DNA of 64,000 bases from Balamuthia mandrillaris (GCA_031835245.1 JAVKOQ010000223.1:1-64000), one strand, 5' to 3'. Shown: positions 34,394 through 46,223, counted from the first letter of the stretch. Notes: generated by a model from the sequence alone, not told the origin. Numbers and translations are program-made.

Positions 34394-35120
34394 AGCATTA
34401 AATGGAATGACGTTGTTAACGTTCGACAAACAGTGCTGCAAGCAAAAGACCTTGTGGCGAGGGACCAGTCGGGAAAACCTACCAAGGCCAATGCCTACAT
34501 CACCGTTCGTGTGGGACGTCACAAAGAGACCACCAAGGTTGTTATGAACTCCAACAACCCCAAGTGGTACGAAAGCTTTATCTTGTACGTATCCTGCCCT
34601 TTTTGCTCCTCTCCCTTCTCTGTTGTTAAGAAGTGAGCAAGTTAGAGCGAGTATGAGAGAGCGAGACTGAAGAGAAGACAGAAGATGTTCTTCATAACTC
34701 ACTTGCTGCAATAGTGTACTAAAATCAGGAGAGCCACAGAAAGTCAAAGTGGAGGCGGTGCAATACAACGTGATGGGTAAGCCCACCCCTATCGGCGTGC
34801 TGCAGTTCCCCGCGGCCAAGTCCTTCAGCGAGCAAGGCGGCGGCGTCAAGCAGCTGCACTGGTTCTCCTTCGAGGCGGCAGTGGAGGGCGCTCCTCCGGG
34901 AGAGGGAAAGCTCCAGCTGAGCCTCGACTACCATCGCGTCTTGGGCAAGAAGGAGGAGACCGAGTGCGAGATCTCCAAGGTGCAGCAGCTCATCGCCAGC
35001 TTGGAGGGAGAGGGCGCCGACTCGAAGAAGAAAGGAAAGATATCCAGCGGGGACAAGAAGTTGGTCAAGATCTTGAAGCAGAGGGAGTCCAAACTGCAGA
35101 AGAGCTTGTCCGCGATGTAA
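32766..35120 (+). CDS. RGS-coiled-coil-C2 protein
   Basis: Six exons (32766-33218, 33314-33379, 33641-33833, 33890-34327, 34434-34584, 34715-35120) give 568 residues in exact frame. A serine-rich leader of about 110 residues precedes an RGS domain: MLKDEEITPENIVKDELLKT, CSENFDFYLAVEDFK, LRERAFDIYEKYLKE and FFEEAQKSISFLLQTDTVPKF. These are the classic RGS helices, implying GTPase acceleration on heterotrimeric G-alpha. A highly charged coiled coil follows (KERVRREKEAEKERLKKEKE), then a C2 domain with VLQAKDLVARDQSGKPTKANAYITVRV and NSNNPKWYESFIF, whose loop aspartates would bind calcium and membranes. The C-terminus is lysine-rich. Exon 2 is recovered by splicing at GACAATAG|ATAGGA. The next intron is a large GTTCTT array. 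Confidence 0.93.
33386..33540 (+). repeat. (GTTCTT)n/(CTT)n array in an RGS-C2 intron
   Basis: About 150 bp of GTTCTT, CTT and GTT units on the sense strand between the second and third RGS exons. The array is open in all sense frames (Leu/Val, Phe/Leu, Ser/Cys), which explains spurious hydrophobic ORFs. Confidence 0.92.
34353..34389 (+). repeat. (GA)n microsatellite in an RGS-C2 intron
   Basis: About 18 GA units on the sense strand between the exon encoding the end of the coiled coil and the C2 exon. This is an exception to the usual sense-strand TC orientation. Confidence 0.9.
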
Positions 35121-35275
35121 CAACACCAACAACGCCAACGACTCGCCTTTCTCGTTAAGTGCAAAGTATGTTTTTTTTACCCACTTTACTCTCCTTTTCA
35201 AATGCTATACAGAGCTATAGGTGTTTTTTAACTTGTTGTTTGAAGAAGAAAAAAAACTTTTTGTTTTTAAGTTAA

Positions 35276-35312
<37 letters not shown>

Positions 35313-35327
35313 GCCGGTGCTGGTGCT
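35121..35327. other. 3' flank of RGS-C2 with a GA microsatellite
   Basis: It contains the downstream region of RGS-C2 and a (GA)n run at about 35279-35307 that abuts the left edge of duplicate copy A. Confidence 0.6.
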
Positions 35328-35594
35328 GATGCTGTACATTACATTGGGTTTGTGTCGTCGATCAGAAGAAAGCGGCAGACCATCGAACAAAACAGATTAT
35401 TCAGTCTTGTTTTTTGTCTTTTTGTTTTTCTGTCCGAGGCAGACCAAGGTGGCTCGTAATGGTTCGCCATAAGTTTCGAAGCGTGGCTGGTACGTCTGCG
35501 TACCATGAAGAAGAAGGAGGGGGAGGGGGAGGAAGAGGAGGAAAAGAAGAAGAGGAGGCAACTGGTTGGTCCTCCCGCCGCAGCACGCGATAGA
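35328..35594 (-). pseudogene. Truncated duplicate of the small membrane protein gene (copy A)
   Basis: This 267-bp block is nearly identical (about five differences seen) to 36289-36555, which is the 3' two thirds of the gene at 36362-36682 plus its downstream flank. The open part (to 35401) encodes REDQPVASSSSFPP, a polyproline stretch and SSWYADVPATLRNLWRTITS, as in the parent. The parent's first 43 residues, including the membrane segment, are missing. The replacing sequence has no in-frame ATG before a stop, so it is unlikely to make the protein. Confidence 0.85.
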
Positions 35595-36288
35595 AGAAAG
35601 CTAGTTTTTTACCGTTTTCTTGCCTTTCCCTTTGAGAGTGTCGGCTTCAGCAGCATATCCCTCTTCCTGGAGTGCGCCGCCTGTATTAGGTGCTTCCATG
35701 GCTAGTCTTGCTGACTGGTTGTGCAAAACAAAAAAAGGAGGGTTGCACCACCATGTCGATTGATATCCTTCCAATAGAACAGCCTGAGGAACCTGGATAT
35801 CGATGTCAATGACCGTCATTGAATGTTGAATGGATATATATATATATATATATTTCTATATGGAACGACATTCCATGTTTAAAATCGACTGCTCGAATCG
35901 CTTAACTCAGATCCACACCAGCTTATTACATGACGCTTCGCTTCGTGAAACACCTCATTTGTCACCTTATCATGTGAGGCGCTCATGCACCGAGTGCTCC
36001 TTTCCTGCTGCTGGATTCCATACCGATATCACCCTACACGCTAAGGACAGCAGTACGAATTCAGGGCGGAGAGGAGGTAAAGAGTGGCGCCACCTGGACC
36101 TGCAGTAAAAAGGGCCAAGTGGAAGGGCTTACTTTTTATTTTTTGGCTTGTCTAAGAGCACCACTCCCAGCGCCGACATGTGAGGCCAGGTCCATGTGCG
36201 TTTTTGTTCCCTTTCTCCTCCTTTTCCTTTAACTTGTTTGAAGAACGCTTAAGAGGGAGAGGGAGAGAGAGAAGAGACCGGAGCCAGT
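35595..36288. other. Spacer between duplicated blocks
   Basis: No recognisable gene. It contains a (TA)n run at about 35834-35851. A minus-strand 72-codon open frame at 35601-35819 has no recognisable domain and is not supported as a gene. Confidence 0.5.
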
Positions 36289-36361
36289 GATGCTGTACAT
36301 TACATTGGGTTTGTGTCGTCGATCAGAAGAAAGCGGCAGACCATCGAACAAAACAGATTAT

Positions 36362-36682
36362 TCAGTCTTGTTTTTTGTCTTTTTGTTTTGCTGTTGGAGG
36401 CAGACCAAGGTGGCTGGTAATGGTTCGCCATAAGTTTCGAAGCGTGGCTGGTACGTCTGCGTACCATGAAGAAGAAGGAGGGGGAGGGGGAGGAAGAGGA
36501 GGAAAAGAAGAAGAGGAGGCAACTGGTTGGTCCTCCCGCCGCAGCACGCGATAGAGGTAGCCCCCGAACAGACCGGCCGTAAGCAGGCCCATCCCCCACA
36601 AACGCCTTCGCCACCGTATGTACTCCCAACTGCCAGCCACGCGTTGGTCCAACTGCTGCCGTTTGCTCACGTTCTTCTCCAT
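36362..36682 (-). CDS. Small single-pass membrane protein (copy B, intact parent of the duplicate)
   Basis: 106 codons, single exon. The N-terminus is basic and polar (MEKNVSKRQQLDQRV), followed by IRWRRRLWG and one hydrophobic span GMGLLTAGLFGGYLYRVL (residues about 30-47). A serine and polyproline linker and a conserved-looking SSWYADVPATLRNLWRTITS segment follow. The layout suggests a small mitochondrial or ER tail protein, but I do not recognise a family. The 3' two thirds and downstream flank recur at 35328-35594. That the duplicated part is well conserved only shows the event is recent. Confidence 0.6.
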   Translation of the reverse strand: MEKNVSKRQQLDQRVAGSWEYIRWRRRLWGMGLLTAGLFGGYLYRVLRREDQPVASSSSFPPLPPPPPPSSSWYADVPATLRNLWRTITSHLGLPPTAKQKDKKQD

Positions 36683-36836
36683 CTCCTTTGTTTATTCATA
36701 GATATTAAAATTTGTTTATTTTTTTGTTTTTTATTTTGAAAAAAAAAAGAAAAAAGAATAATAAATAATAACAACAAAGCTTTAAGAAGGCAAACAACAA
36801 AAAAGCCAAAAGCCAAAAAAAAAAAATTGGAGAGGG

Positions 36837-39800
36837 TCAGTTGATAAGGCCAGAGTGATGGTGCCTAGCAAGCAGGCCGCTCGTCTCCTCATCCTCGCTG
36901 GTGCTGCTGACCTCCGACAGCGAACGAGAAGGAGCCGAAGAGGAAGAGGAGTTTCCGCTCGAGCCCCCGCTTCCTTCCTCTTCGTCCACCTCTCCAGAAC
37001 GACGGCGGCGGGAAGCGTCAAACGGGGAAGAAAATAGGGTCCGCAGAGACATGTGACCGGCCTTCTTCGGGGAGGCCTCTTTGCTGCTGGAGGAGAAGAA
37101 GTGCGAGGTGAGGGGGTGACGACGAGCCTTGCGCGCAAACTCTCTGGAGAACTCGTCGTCGGAGCTGCGGCCGGAGGAGGAGGAGTGGTGGTGGCCGATG
37201 GACTGGTCGTCAAAGGGAAGAGGAATGAAGTCGGTATCGCGGAAGGTCAGCACGTTGCGGGTGGTGCACATGTGTTCGTATTCCACTCGAATCATACTCC
37301 ATTGAAAACGACTGTTATTGCGAAACAAGTATTAGGAAGGGAAAAGAGAAAAGAAAGAGAAGAAGCGGGATTAAAAATAAAAGGATGACGAAGAAGAAAG
37401 TGAAGGAAAAACAGAAGGATTGACAGATAAAAAACAAGGCATGCACATACCGAACAATCTCAACGGTAGCTGCAATCCAACCCAAGAGAGTTGTGTTCAT
37501 AATGTAAAAGGGCAAGCCGCTGATAGTAAGCGTCCAAAAGAACCTGAAGAAGAAATTTGTGATGATAACGTAGTAATAAAACTGCAACAATGTAACGAGA
37601 ATAATGCAGTGAGTGTCACTATTACAACAGAAGAGAGGAAGAGAAGGAGAGCACGCGAACGGACCCATTTTTTGGTAGGATAGAAGAGCTTGCGTCGCAG
37701 CGGGAAGTGGGGATTGTTTTTCCACTCGCCAAAGCCCCAATCCATCAAATAATCCCAACTGAACGTGTAGAGCGTGCTGACCACGAAAAGGACTGCCCAC
37801 AACACTCTTGACGCATTCCAGTTGTCCGAATACACTTTATAGATAGGAGAAGATACGTGGTTAGCGATACTAAGTGAACGAGAGGAAAGACTGGAGCGTT
37901 ACCAGAATAGTCTCCATGCAGTGATGAGAAAAGGATTACACCAAAGCCGATGCCATATTTGGCGGCATTGAAAAGGTGTTGCTTGTCCCACGTCTGCGCG
38001 AACCGCTTGAAGCATTGCATTAGTCGCCAAAACAAAGGCATGAAAGCAAGAAACGGTGGAAGATATCTGGGTTAAAATACAAAATAAGCAAAATAATCCA
38101 AGAAGAAGAAGAAGAAGAAGAAGAAGAAGAAGAAGAAGAACAAGAACAAGAAGAACAAGAAGAAGAGAGCAACAAACTTGTTCGGCATCTTGCATCGAGT
38201 TGGAGGATTGAGGGTAAAGTCGCCAGAAAGATAGTAACATGAAGTATACTGAAAGTCTACGATGGTCTTCACCATACTCGTCAATACATCTCCAATGTAT
38301 GCATCGTAGAAACGCAGAGGACCGATCGGAGATGCGATGACATGGAAAATTGTCTGTTGTGAGGAAATCAAAGAGTTGAGTTTTGGCTGGTGCGTCTTGG
38401 TGTAGAGGAAGAGGAAAAGAGGGGAGGGACCTTGAACAAGATCCACCGTGTTGACCGGTGAAACATGTTGAACGGGCAAAAAAATATGCTGCTCATGATG
38501 ATTGTGAGCAGCAGCGGCCAAGTATGAACAGGAATGCCACGGATAAACGTGAAGTTACCGTTGCTCGTACCAAGGTAAAGCACAAACGTGGTTAACCATA
38601 TCACGCTAAGAAATGCTGCAAACTTTCAAAGTACCACCGTGAGAATTAAGCATAAATGAGAGACAAGAAGAGGTACATACAGTAAAGATTTGTTTGGCGT
38701 CAAGCGAATGGCCTGGCTTAAAGCCAAAGATATACACGTAATTGATCCTGCTCTTATGCCAAACAAGAACGTTGATGCCCCAAAGCCACACAGCCAATAT
38801 AGGAATGAAAAAGAGCCTATAAACGGGCAAAATCTCCTTCCAATCAGATGAGGAGACCTGGTGCACAAAGTCTCCGCCAGCAGCAAACAATGCCATAAAA
38901 AAGAGGAGCGGAATGATCATGCCAGTGAGCAAACCCAACAACATCGTTTTCCAATGCCAAGCGTCATGCTGACGTGCCCATAGGATGGCTTTAGCCTTAT
39001 CTTTGCTTCCGTTTGTGAAGGCTTGGGCATACATTTCCTGCGCATCAGAACATGTTAGAGCAGAAAAAAGATGAAAGCGAGAAAAAAAAAAGGAAGATGA
39101 TGTAAGAAGGCAAGCGGAAGCGCAGACCAGATGAAGATGTAGAAAGGACAACAGGGAAGGCGTGAAAAGGGAGAAAACGAGCGAAATAAATAGAAACGTA
39201 CCTCAGCTTCCTTGCTGAGCTCTTTCAACCGTTGTTGGTTGTAAAACTCAGTGTTTTCCACGATGTCCATAAACGTGTCTTTCATGTTGAGTCCCGTTAT
39301 TTTATCATGTTTTTTGAGTATCTATTTGACAACCAAAGAAAAAACGAAAATGCAGAAAACCAAAAAAAAAATAATAAGAAAACAAAGTGTTGAGGAACAG
39401 ACTTGAAAGAGAGGGGAAAGAGGGGAGTGAGAGAGAGAAAGAGAGAAAGAGAAAGAGAGAGAAAGAGAATGTACCTTAAAGAAGCCAGTATGATTGAGCT
39501 GAACATAGTTAAACAGCATCATAAGATGTCTGTATATGTTGACGAGGGCCTTCTTCACCACCAACGCTCCTCTCTCCACCGTCTTATCTCCATTCTTTCT
39601 CTCTTGCTGAAGTTTTAGGATAGCATGGTTGTTGTTATTGTAGTCGTTTGTTTGGAATACGCATCAGAAAAGTTCGAGTAGAAATACATAGTACGATAGG
39701 AACATTGGAACAAGACTAGTTTTAAATGAAATGAAATCCACCTACAAAAAAAACGTGACGCAAAGAAGAAGACAGAACGAGGAAGAAAGAAGAAAAGAGA

Positions 39801-40393
39801 GAGAAGAGAAAAAAACGAAGAGGAAAGGAGAGAGTTACTCGTAAGAACATGATGTACTTGGCCTGGGCTTGGGCATTGACCAGCTTCTCGTCCAGGATGG
39901 CCAGCTGGGAGAGGTAAAAGTCCTCGATCTTCTTGACGTCCGCGCGGAGGGCCTCAAAGAACTCGTTCTCCAACCCCTTCGTGGCCGACTCCACCATGAC
40001 CGTGCTTTTCCTGCGGAGGTAGCTCCAGGTGCGGGACTTGCTGCTGGCTCGTCGGTGGGCCGGGAGGTAGTTGGGACCCAGCCCGCCTCCTCTCCCTCCT
40101 TCCTCCATCAGCACCTCCTGTTCTTCCTCGTCGTCGAGGTCGGCGGGGGAAGGGCGAAAGTCCGAGAGAAGAGGGAGCTCGTCTGTAGTTCCGTCGTTGT
40201 CCTCCTCCCCTTCGAGCAGCAGGTCCTTGGAGAGCTCCTCGGTGGTGCTGGTTCGTTCCTCCTTGCGCGCGGCGGCGGCCTCGTTGAGGATGGCCCTGAT
40301 CTGCTTCAAGATCTTTTTCAGCTTGGAGTAGCTGATGTATTGGTCCTCCCATTGTACCACCATGTGGTGCTGCAGCTGCTTGCCAAACTTCAT
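36837..40393 (-). CDS. XPR1: XPR1/SYG1-type SPX-EXS phosphate exporter
   Basis: About a dozen minus-strand exons from ATG 40393 to TGA 36837. The N-terminus is an SPX domain: MKFGKQLQHHMVVQWEDQYI with SYSKLKKILKQI, an acidic insertion, then FFEALRADVKKIEDFYLSQL, LVVKKALVNIYRHLMMLFNY, and the lysine-rich inositol-pyrophosphate pocket LNHTGFFKILKKHDKITGL. Transmembrane helices follow (TMLLGLLTGMIIPLLFFMAL, LFFIPILAVWLWGINVLVWH) and an EXS domain (DWGFGEW and KLFYPTK, SRVLWAVLFVVSTLYTFSWD, and RFQWSMIRVEYEH near the C-terminus). These proteins export phosphate across the plasma membrane, gated by inositol pyrophosphates binding SPX. The C-terminal tail is Ser/Glu-rich with an acidic LL-type sequence. 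Introns contain GA, GAA and poly-T tracts. Confidence 0.95.
38102..38163 (-). repeat. (CTT)n array (sense strand) in an XPR1 intron
   Basis: About fifteen GAA-type units on the plus strand, then GAACAA variants, within an intron between EXS exons. Confidence 0.88.
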
Positions 40394-40534
40394 GTTTCAC
40401 GAGGAAGAGAGAAGAAGAAGAAGAACGAAAAAAAAAAAAGGGAAAGGGAACAAGAAGAATGAAGAAGAGAGAGAGCGAGAGAGGGAGAGGAGAAAGAGAG
40501 AGTGAAAATGGAGAGAAGAAACTCTTTTTTTTCT

Positions 40535-40579
<45 letters not shown>

Positions 40580-41067
40580 CGCTTTGTCCTCTCCCCCCGC
40601 AGAAAAAAAAAAATTCCTCATGGCAGGGAAAAATATCGAATCTGTACGATGTTTATTGACAGATATGTCATCTATTCAAAAATATCTTGGATTATCATGT
40701 CAGATATCCAAATATTTTTTTTACCGTTTTCTGTCTCCTTTTTTTTTTTGTGTCCGTTTTGGGGGGGGGGAGCTGGCGGTTTACGCTCATATTTTGGCGT
40801 GCCGTGCTTGGGAGTGAGCGGGCGTGTCCGTGGGTGAGCGTGGAACAAGGACTTTGAAAAATTTTTTTTTCTTCGTCCCCCAAACAAAAGAAAAAAAAAA
40901 GAAATAGGCCAAGAGATTTTTTTTTTCTACCCCTGATCAACTGTGGAGATCAACTGGCTTTGTTTTTTTTTTTCCCCCCAAGGTGCGCAGTTTGTTTTGT
41001 TTTTTTTTTTTCCTCCCTCTACTCACACTCACAAAATCAAAAAAAAAAAAAGTAAATCGGGAAGACG
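40394..41067. other. Divergent promoter region (XPR1 / Ada3)
   Basis: It contains GA-rich and (TC)n stretches (to about 40575), several homopolymer runs of 9-12 T, A or G, and a T-rich block. No ORF is supported. The Ada3 ATG at 41068 follows a CAAAATC and poly-A leader. Confidence 0.5.
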
Positions 41068-44000
41068 ATGAAAAGTCGAGCTGGGCGACCCTCGAAAAAT
41101 TCCCGCAAAGCTCGCGCCACCAAAGCGAACGGCAAAACCACACGAGGGACCTCCAGCACGACCGTTGAGCCAGAGACACAAGTCGATCCCGACACACCCG
41201 TGGTGAAGAAAAGGGGACCAGGACGGCCAAGAAAAAAGTGCGTTGATCCCATCTTTTTCCCCCTTTTTCCATCGCCAAAAACTCTTTCGATATTTTATTC
41301 TCCCTATCGAATATCGATAATTTGTACTGACTATTGTCGATGTTTCGCCTTTACAGCCCTCTTTCGTCGTCGTTGCCACCGTCCAGTGCTGCCTCCACTG
41401 GCACCTCTGCAGATAAGAGCAGTGCTTCGACCCGTGCAAGAGAAAGACACGAGGAAGAAGCACCGACACATAACGGGAAAGCCCAGCCAGACGAAGGACG
41501 GACAGAGGAGGACGTGCCGGAAGAGGGTGATGGCGTCAAACTCACCATCAAAGTTACCAACAGCGTGCTAAAGCAGCTAGGAAAAACAGACAAAGATGGG
41601 CAACCAGTGAGGGAACGAGGAGAAAGGGATAGAGGAGAGAGGGAGCGTGAACGAACAACCAACAGAGATAGGGAAAGGGAGAGGGACCATGACAGCCGGG
41701 ATAGAGACAGAGATAGAAACAGCAGAGACAGGGATCACAGGGAACGCGACCATAGGGAGAGAGAACGAGAACGGGAGCGGGACAGAGAAAGAGAACGGGA
41801 GCGCAGCAGGGACAGAGAGAGGGAAAGAGAACGGGATCGAGAACGAGAGCGAGAGCGAGAGCGAGATGTTCGAGAGCGGGACAGGGACAGGGACAGAGAC
41901 CGAGATCGTAGTGGAAGAATCAGCAATGAACGAGAAAGAGAACGAGATGGTAGGGACCGAGAACGTGATAGAAGAGAAAGAGAGAGGGACAAAGAACGAG
42001 ACAGCAAGGAGCGGGGGGAAATACGAGAACGTGACCGGTCAAAGGGCAGAGGAAGCCGGGATCGGGAACGGACAAGAGAAAGAGGAGAGGGCGAAACGGA
42101 AATCGAGAAACAGCAAGCACAACCCGATCTCAAAGTCAAAATAACGTTGGATCGGACAGAGTCTTCAGCAGGCAGTGGCCACTCTCCCAAGGATAGTGGT
42201 GCTAACGTCGCTTCGCCGGCTCCTTGGAATTATGAACGACACGAACCTGTGTTGCTGTTGAAGCCCGTGGATCTACCAAGCAAGTCTCACTACTCACGTA
42301 TTCACCAAGCCTCTTCCATCCGGCCGACTCAATTTGGCCTCGCCCCGATGTCAGATTGGCCTACGGAGGATTTGGTAACTTTGAAGCAGGAGGTGGTGCA
42401 GCTGTCCGCAACCAATGCTGTTTTTCTTGCTTCTATTCAGCGAGAGCTTCAAAAGCTGATGGCATGGGATGAAATGCACCTGTCGTCTACAATTGTAGCA
42501 GGTACGTGTCTCTTGTTGGCCCAAGTTTCGTTTTTCGCGCACCTAAAAACCTTTTTGCAGATGAGGACGAATACAAACAATATCGGGTACATAAAGGCTT
42601 GCCCCCTCTATCTCCACCCCCAGCAGAAGCATTCCACCGAGGTAGTGAAGAAGCGGAAGGGACCACTACGTCACGATATGGATTAACTTCAGAGCAACCG
42701 CGCAAAGGAAAACGTAAACGGAGCAATTCAAACAGCAACATTCCAAACGCAGCACTAGGCAGTGGCACACATATCTCATCGCCTTCATCTTCTGCTGTCT
42801 CTGCAGTACCAACACCAGCCACGGGTTCGATAGGGGGAATGGCAGATGAAGCTTTCGCAACATTAACTGGAACTTCTCACGACGCCGCGATGGGGCGTAC
42901 TGTATATACAAAGGAGGAGAGAGATAAGATAAGGAGTCTCTTTGGGGACCACCTTCTGACAACACCAGCCCTTACGCGGTCGGCTAGGCGGAAGGAAATG
43001 TACAAGTTTGACTTGCTGATGAGCGGACTAAGCGGCACTGCAGCCCCTCCGAAATACTACAGCGAAAGCGAGGATGAATTTGATCTCCTTGGCACCTCAT
43101 CCAACACAGCAAAAGCTGGTGCACAGAGCATTGAAGGCAAGAAAAAGCTAATCAACAAAGGTGGAAACAACGTGCGGAAGGCTAAAGAGAAGAAGACAAT
43201 GAACAAACGAAAATCAAAAGGTAAAAACAAAGACAGCGATGATAACTACAGCGCCAGCGGGAGCGACTTAGATGACTTGGATGAAATGGAAATGGTGTCG
43301 GAATCCATGACCTCTGGTCGGGATAATCCATCGGAGGTGTCTACGGTCATTCGTTTGAATCCTGTCAAGCTGGAAAAGGAAGCCAAGGAAGAGGAGAGAG
43401 AAGAGAAGAAACAAGAACATGGAGGATCAGACATTGGTGCAGGAAGCCCCACCGACTCGAGGGCTACTGACTCGTCCTCCAAACAAGCTCCTTCACCACG
43501 TCGTCAGGTTCTCTCTCCCTCTCCGCTTTTTTTCGCCCCCCTTTAGATAAACGAGGTCTGACATTATCACATATTATTGCAGAATAATCGGCGAAGTAAA
43601 ACAGGAAAAGCAACAAGGCCTGGACGAAGGAAAAAAGGGCGTCCAGCCCAAGAAGATGGAGGTTCCTCAGAGGATGATGACCCTTTAAAGCCAACAAAGC
43701 CTATACATGAATTTTGGCAGTCCATGGCTCCGTACTTTGCTCAAATAACTGAAAACGATCTGAATCGCCTGCTTCCAAATGTACTTTTTTTAAAAATTCT
43801 TTTTCTCTATCCCAAATAGCTTCTCACTTGTTTTCCTCTTTCTCACTGTGATTATGCACTCAGGTGGACGCTCCCGACGATCCAGTATGGCAAATACCAC
43901 CCCTTGGCAAGCACTATCTGCAGCGGTGGGAAGAAGAAGACTCTGTATATCAAGGGCTCGATATTAGCCCTCGAGGAGGGCGCGCTGGAGATAGGAGCAG

Positions 44001-45907
44001 CCCCAAACCCTCCACCTCCCGTGGGCGTGGCGCACAAAGAGGAAGAGCCCGCGCAAGTTCGGTCAACAGTCGCAACAGGAAAAAAGCTAGTCAAACGTCG
44101 GATGATGACTATATTTTCTCGGAAGATAGCATGACCAACGATTCATCCAAGGAAGAGGATGCCTTGGTAGAGCGAACCGGTGTAACTAAGAAATCAGAGA
44201 TGGATGTCTATGCGTTTCCTGAAGGTGATGATATAGCTGGTTTGTTCTTCTCTGTCTCTCTGTCCCTCTCTCTCTGTCTCTACTAGCCTTTGCTAATTCT
44301 TTTTCTTCTTGTTATAGGCTCTATTTTGGAAGACGAGGAAGATGACTTCCAGGTTGATAAGCGGAAGTCTAGCGTGAACAAGGGACGAGGTAAAGGCAAA
44401 GGTCCAGGACGGCTGAAGAAACTCTCTGCATTAGACCCACAAGGAGGAGCTGCAACTACATTGTCTATAACAACATCCACTACGTCAAAGAAACGGAAAC
44501 GGGAGGACTCCACCACAATCAAAGAGGAGAGCAGCCAAAAGAAAGAAGCTCACAAGAAGGACAGCCAACTGAAGTTACCACCTTCTGCCATGCCTCCTGC
44601 TGGTACCACAATAGCATGTGGTGATTTGACTTCACGTCTTCTCTCCGCCCTTATCGAAGAGAACGTAATCTTTCCTCCTCCCTACTCCACTTCTGCCCCT
44701 GCTGCTGCCAATGGTGGCCTTCCTTCGTCGTATCAATCTACAATTGGAGGCCATCCGATCACGGGAGAAGCAGGAGGAGATTTGGATGGTGAAGGCGGTG
44801 AAGATTTCCTCAGCAATCCAAGTAGCTTCTTGAACAAGTACAAAGGAGGAGCTGTCGGTCTCGGAATGGTGGACAGGCATCAACCGTTAGCAGGTCCAAC
44901 AGGAGCTGCTGCTCGAGGCGGAGAGACAGCGGAGGAGGAAGTGGGAAGCAAGGGTGGCAAAGGTGGCAAGGGTCCTGCCAAAAAAGCAAAAACTACATCC
45001 ACCAAAAAGTCTCTCGCTTCTTCTGCTTCTTCTTCGGCTTCCTTACTCTCAAGTTCTGTTGCTTCTTCTTCAAGTAGCGGTGGTGTTGCTCCTTCTGTGA
45101 CCGCCAGTCACTTTCCTCACAATCTCGGCATTCCACCCTCCTTTACCTCCTTTCAAACCAACTGGACGGACAACCCCTTAATCCCTTTGGAGGAACCGCC
45201 CACCAAGACCTACTCCTTTCCTTCCTACCTCTCCCTGGAGGATCGCATTCGGTATGAGCTTCGTTCCATTGGCTTATTGGATGATGATGAGGACGATCTC
45301 AACGAAGAAGACGAGCTGGATAGCCTTGCCGCCGAGTTGGAAAACAGTTCATCCTCCTCATCTTCTTCATCCAAAAGGAAGAGCAAAGACAAAGATAAGA
45401 AGAAGACAAGTGGCAGCTCTTCTTCGAGTTCTAAATCGTCCTCTTCTACCACAACAACTACCACAACAGCCAAAACCAAAAAGAAGAGCAAGAAAGAGTT
45501 GGAGAAGGAGCGCGAGAAAGAAAAACGCCAGGCCGAGAAGGAGGCCAAACGGCGGAAGAAGCTGGAAGCTGACTACCGCAACAGAGAGGACGACGAGATC
45601 TGCGCTGAGATAAGGCTGTTGCAGCAGCGCCTGAAGGAGCAGCTGCACGTCAACAATCAGCGGAGAGCGATGTTGGCCTCTTTGGCCCTGCCCCTCATGC
45701 AGCAGCAGCGGCTGCGCGCCAAAGAGAGGGAGGAGTTTGATGAGGTGGAGCGGAGCTATCTTCGTATGATTGTACGTCGCCCTTCCTTTTTTTCTTCTGA
45801 TTCCTTTTTTTCTTTTTCTTTTTCTTTTTCTTTTTTTTTTTTGTTGTTCGCAGCTCATTGTGTTTCTTCATCAGCAGAAAAAAGGGAAGCGGAGAAAGAA
45901 AAAGTGA
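41068..45907 (+). CDS. TADA3: Ada3/TADA3 homologue, very long, with AT-hooks and an RD/RE-repeat region
   Basis: Seven exons (41068-41237, 41357-42501, 42561-43507, 43583-43780, 43864-44239, 44318-45771, 45854-45907) give 1447 residues in exact frame. The N-terminus carries AT-hook-like motifs (AGRPSKN, RGPGRPRK). Residues about 150-315 are a dense Arg-Asp/Arg-Glu repeat. The C-terminus matches the Ada3 core: TKTYSFPSYLSLEDRIRYEL, RSIGLLDDDEDD, and EDDEICAEIRLLQQRLKEQ, then NQRRAMLASLA and a final lysine-rich end. Ada3 links Gcn5 and Ada2 in SAGA/ATAC-type histone acetyltransferase complexes. Typical Ada3 proteins are 430-700 residues, so this one is two to three times longer, mostly through low-complexity, basic and serine-rich insertions. 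Another AT-hook-like GRRKKGRPA lies in exon 4. Confidence 0.85.
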
Positions 45908-46039
45908 TGCTTATTATGCAAGGATGTGATATTTATGTAGGGTTTTATTATTGGTATCGCCCTCAAAACCAAAAAAAACATATTTCGAAGGGCGAAAAGC
46001 ACAAACAAAACAAAATTCTGGTTTATTTTTATAATGTTG

Positions 46040-46065
46040 AGCACGTGATCAGGTGATCACGTGCT
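46040..46065. promoter_or_regulatory. Perfect inverted repeat with two E-boxes
   Basis: AGCACGTGATCA (46040-46051), two bases GG, then its exact reverse complement TGATCACGTGCT (46054-46065). Each arm contains the E-box CACGTG. It lies about 285 bp upstream of the CBS protein ATG and 133 bp after the Ada3 stop. It could be a basic-helix-loop-helix or bZIP dimer site, or a hairpin at the Ada3 3' end. Confidence 0.55.
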
Positions 46066-46223
46066 GTTGAAATTCGAAGGAAATCTCATATCATTTTGGA
46101 TGACTATCGAATGAATCGACTTTTAAACGGTAGCGACAAGCCGAAACGCAAGGTTCCCCTCATGTCTATATATTTTTCCCTCTCTTTCAACCTTCTTCTT
46201 TCCTTCACTTGTCTCTCATTCCT

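Noticed and set aside
35601-35819. 72-codon minus-strand ORF beside the truncated duplicate
   Set aside because: No recognisable domain and the gene it touches is a truncated copy; coding potential is unsupported.
41647-42144. Alternative-frame ORF with Gly/Glu/Asn repeats
   Set aside because: It is the +1 frame of the Arg-Asp/Arg-Glu repeat in Ada3; the reading with AT-hooks and Ada3 core is in the other frame.
45225-45858. Minus-strand leucine/serine-rich ORFs
   Set aside because: Shadows of the serine and lysine-rich Ada3 coding sequence.
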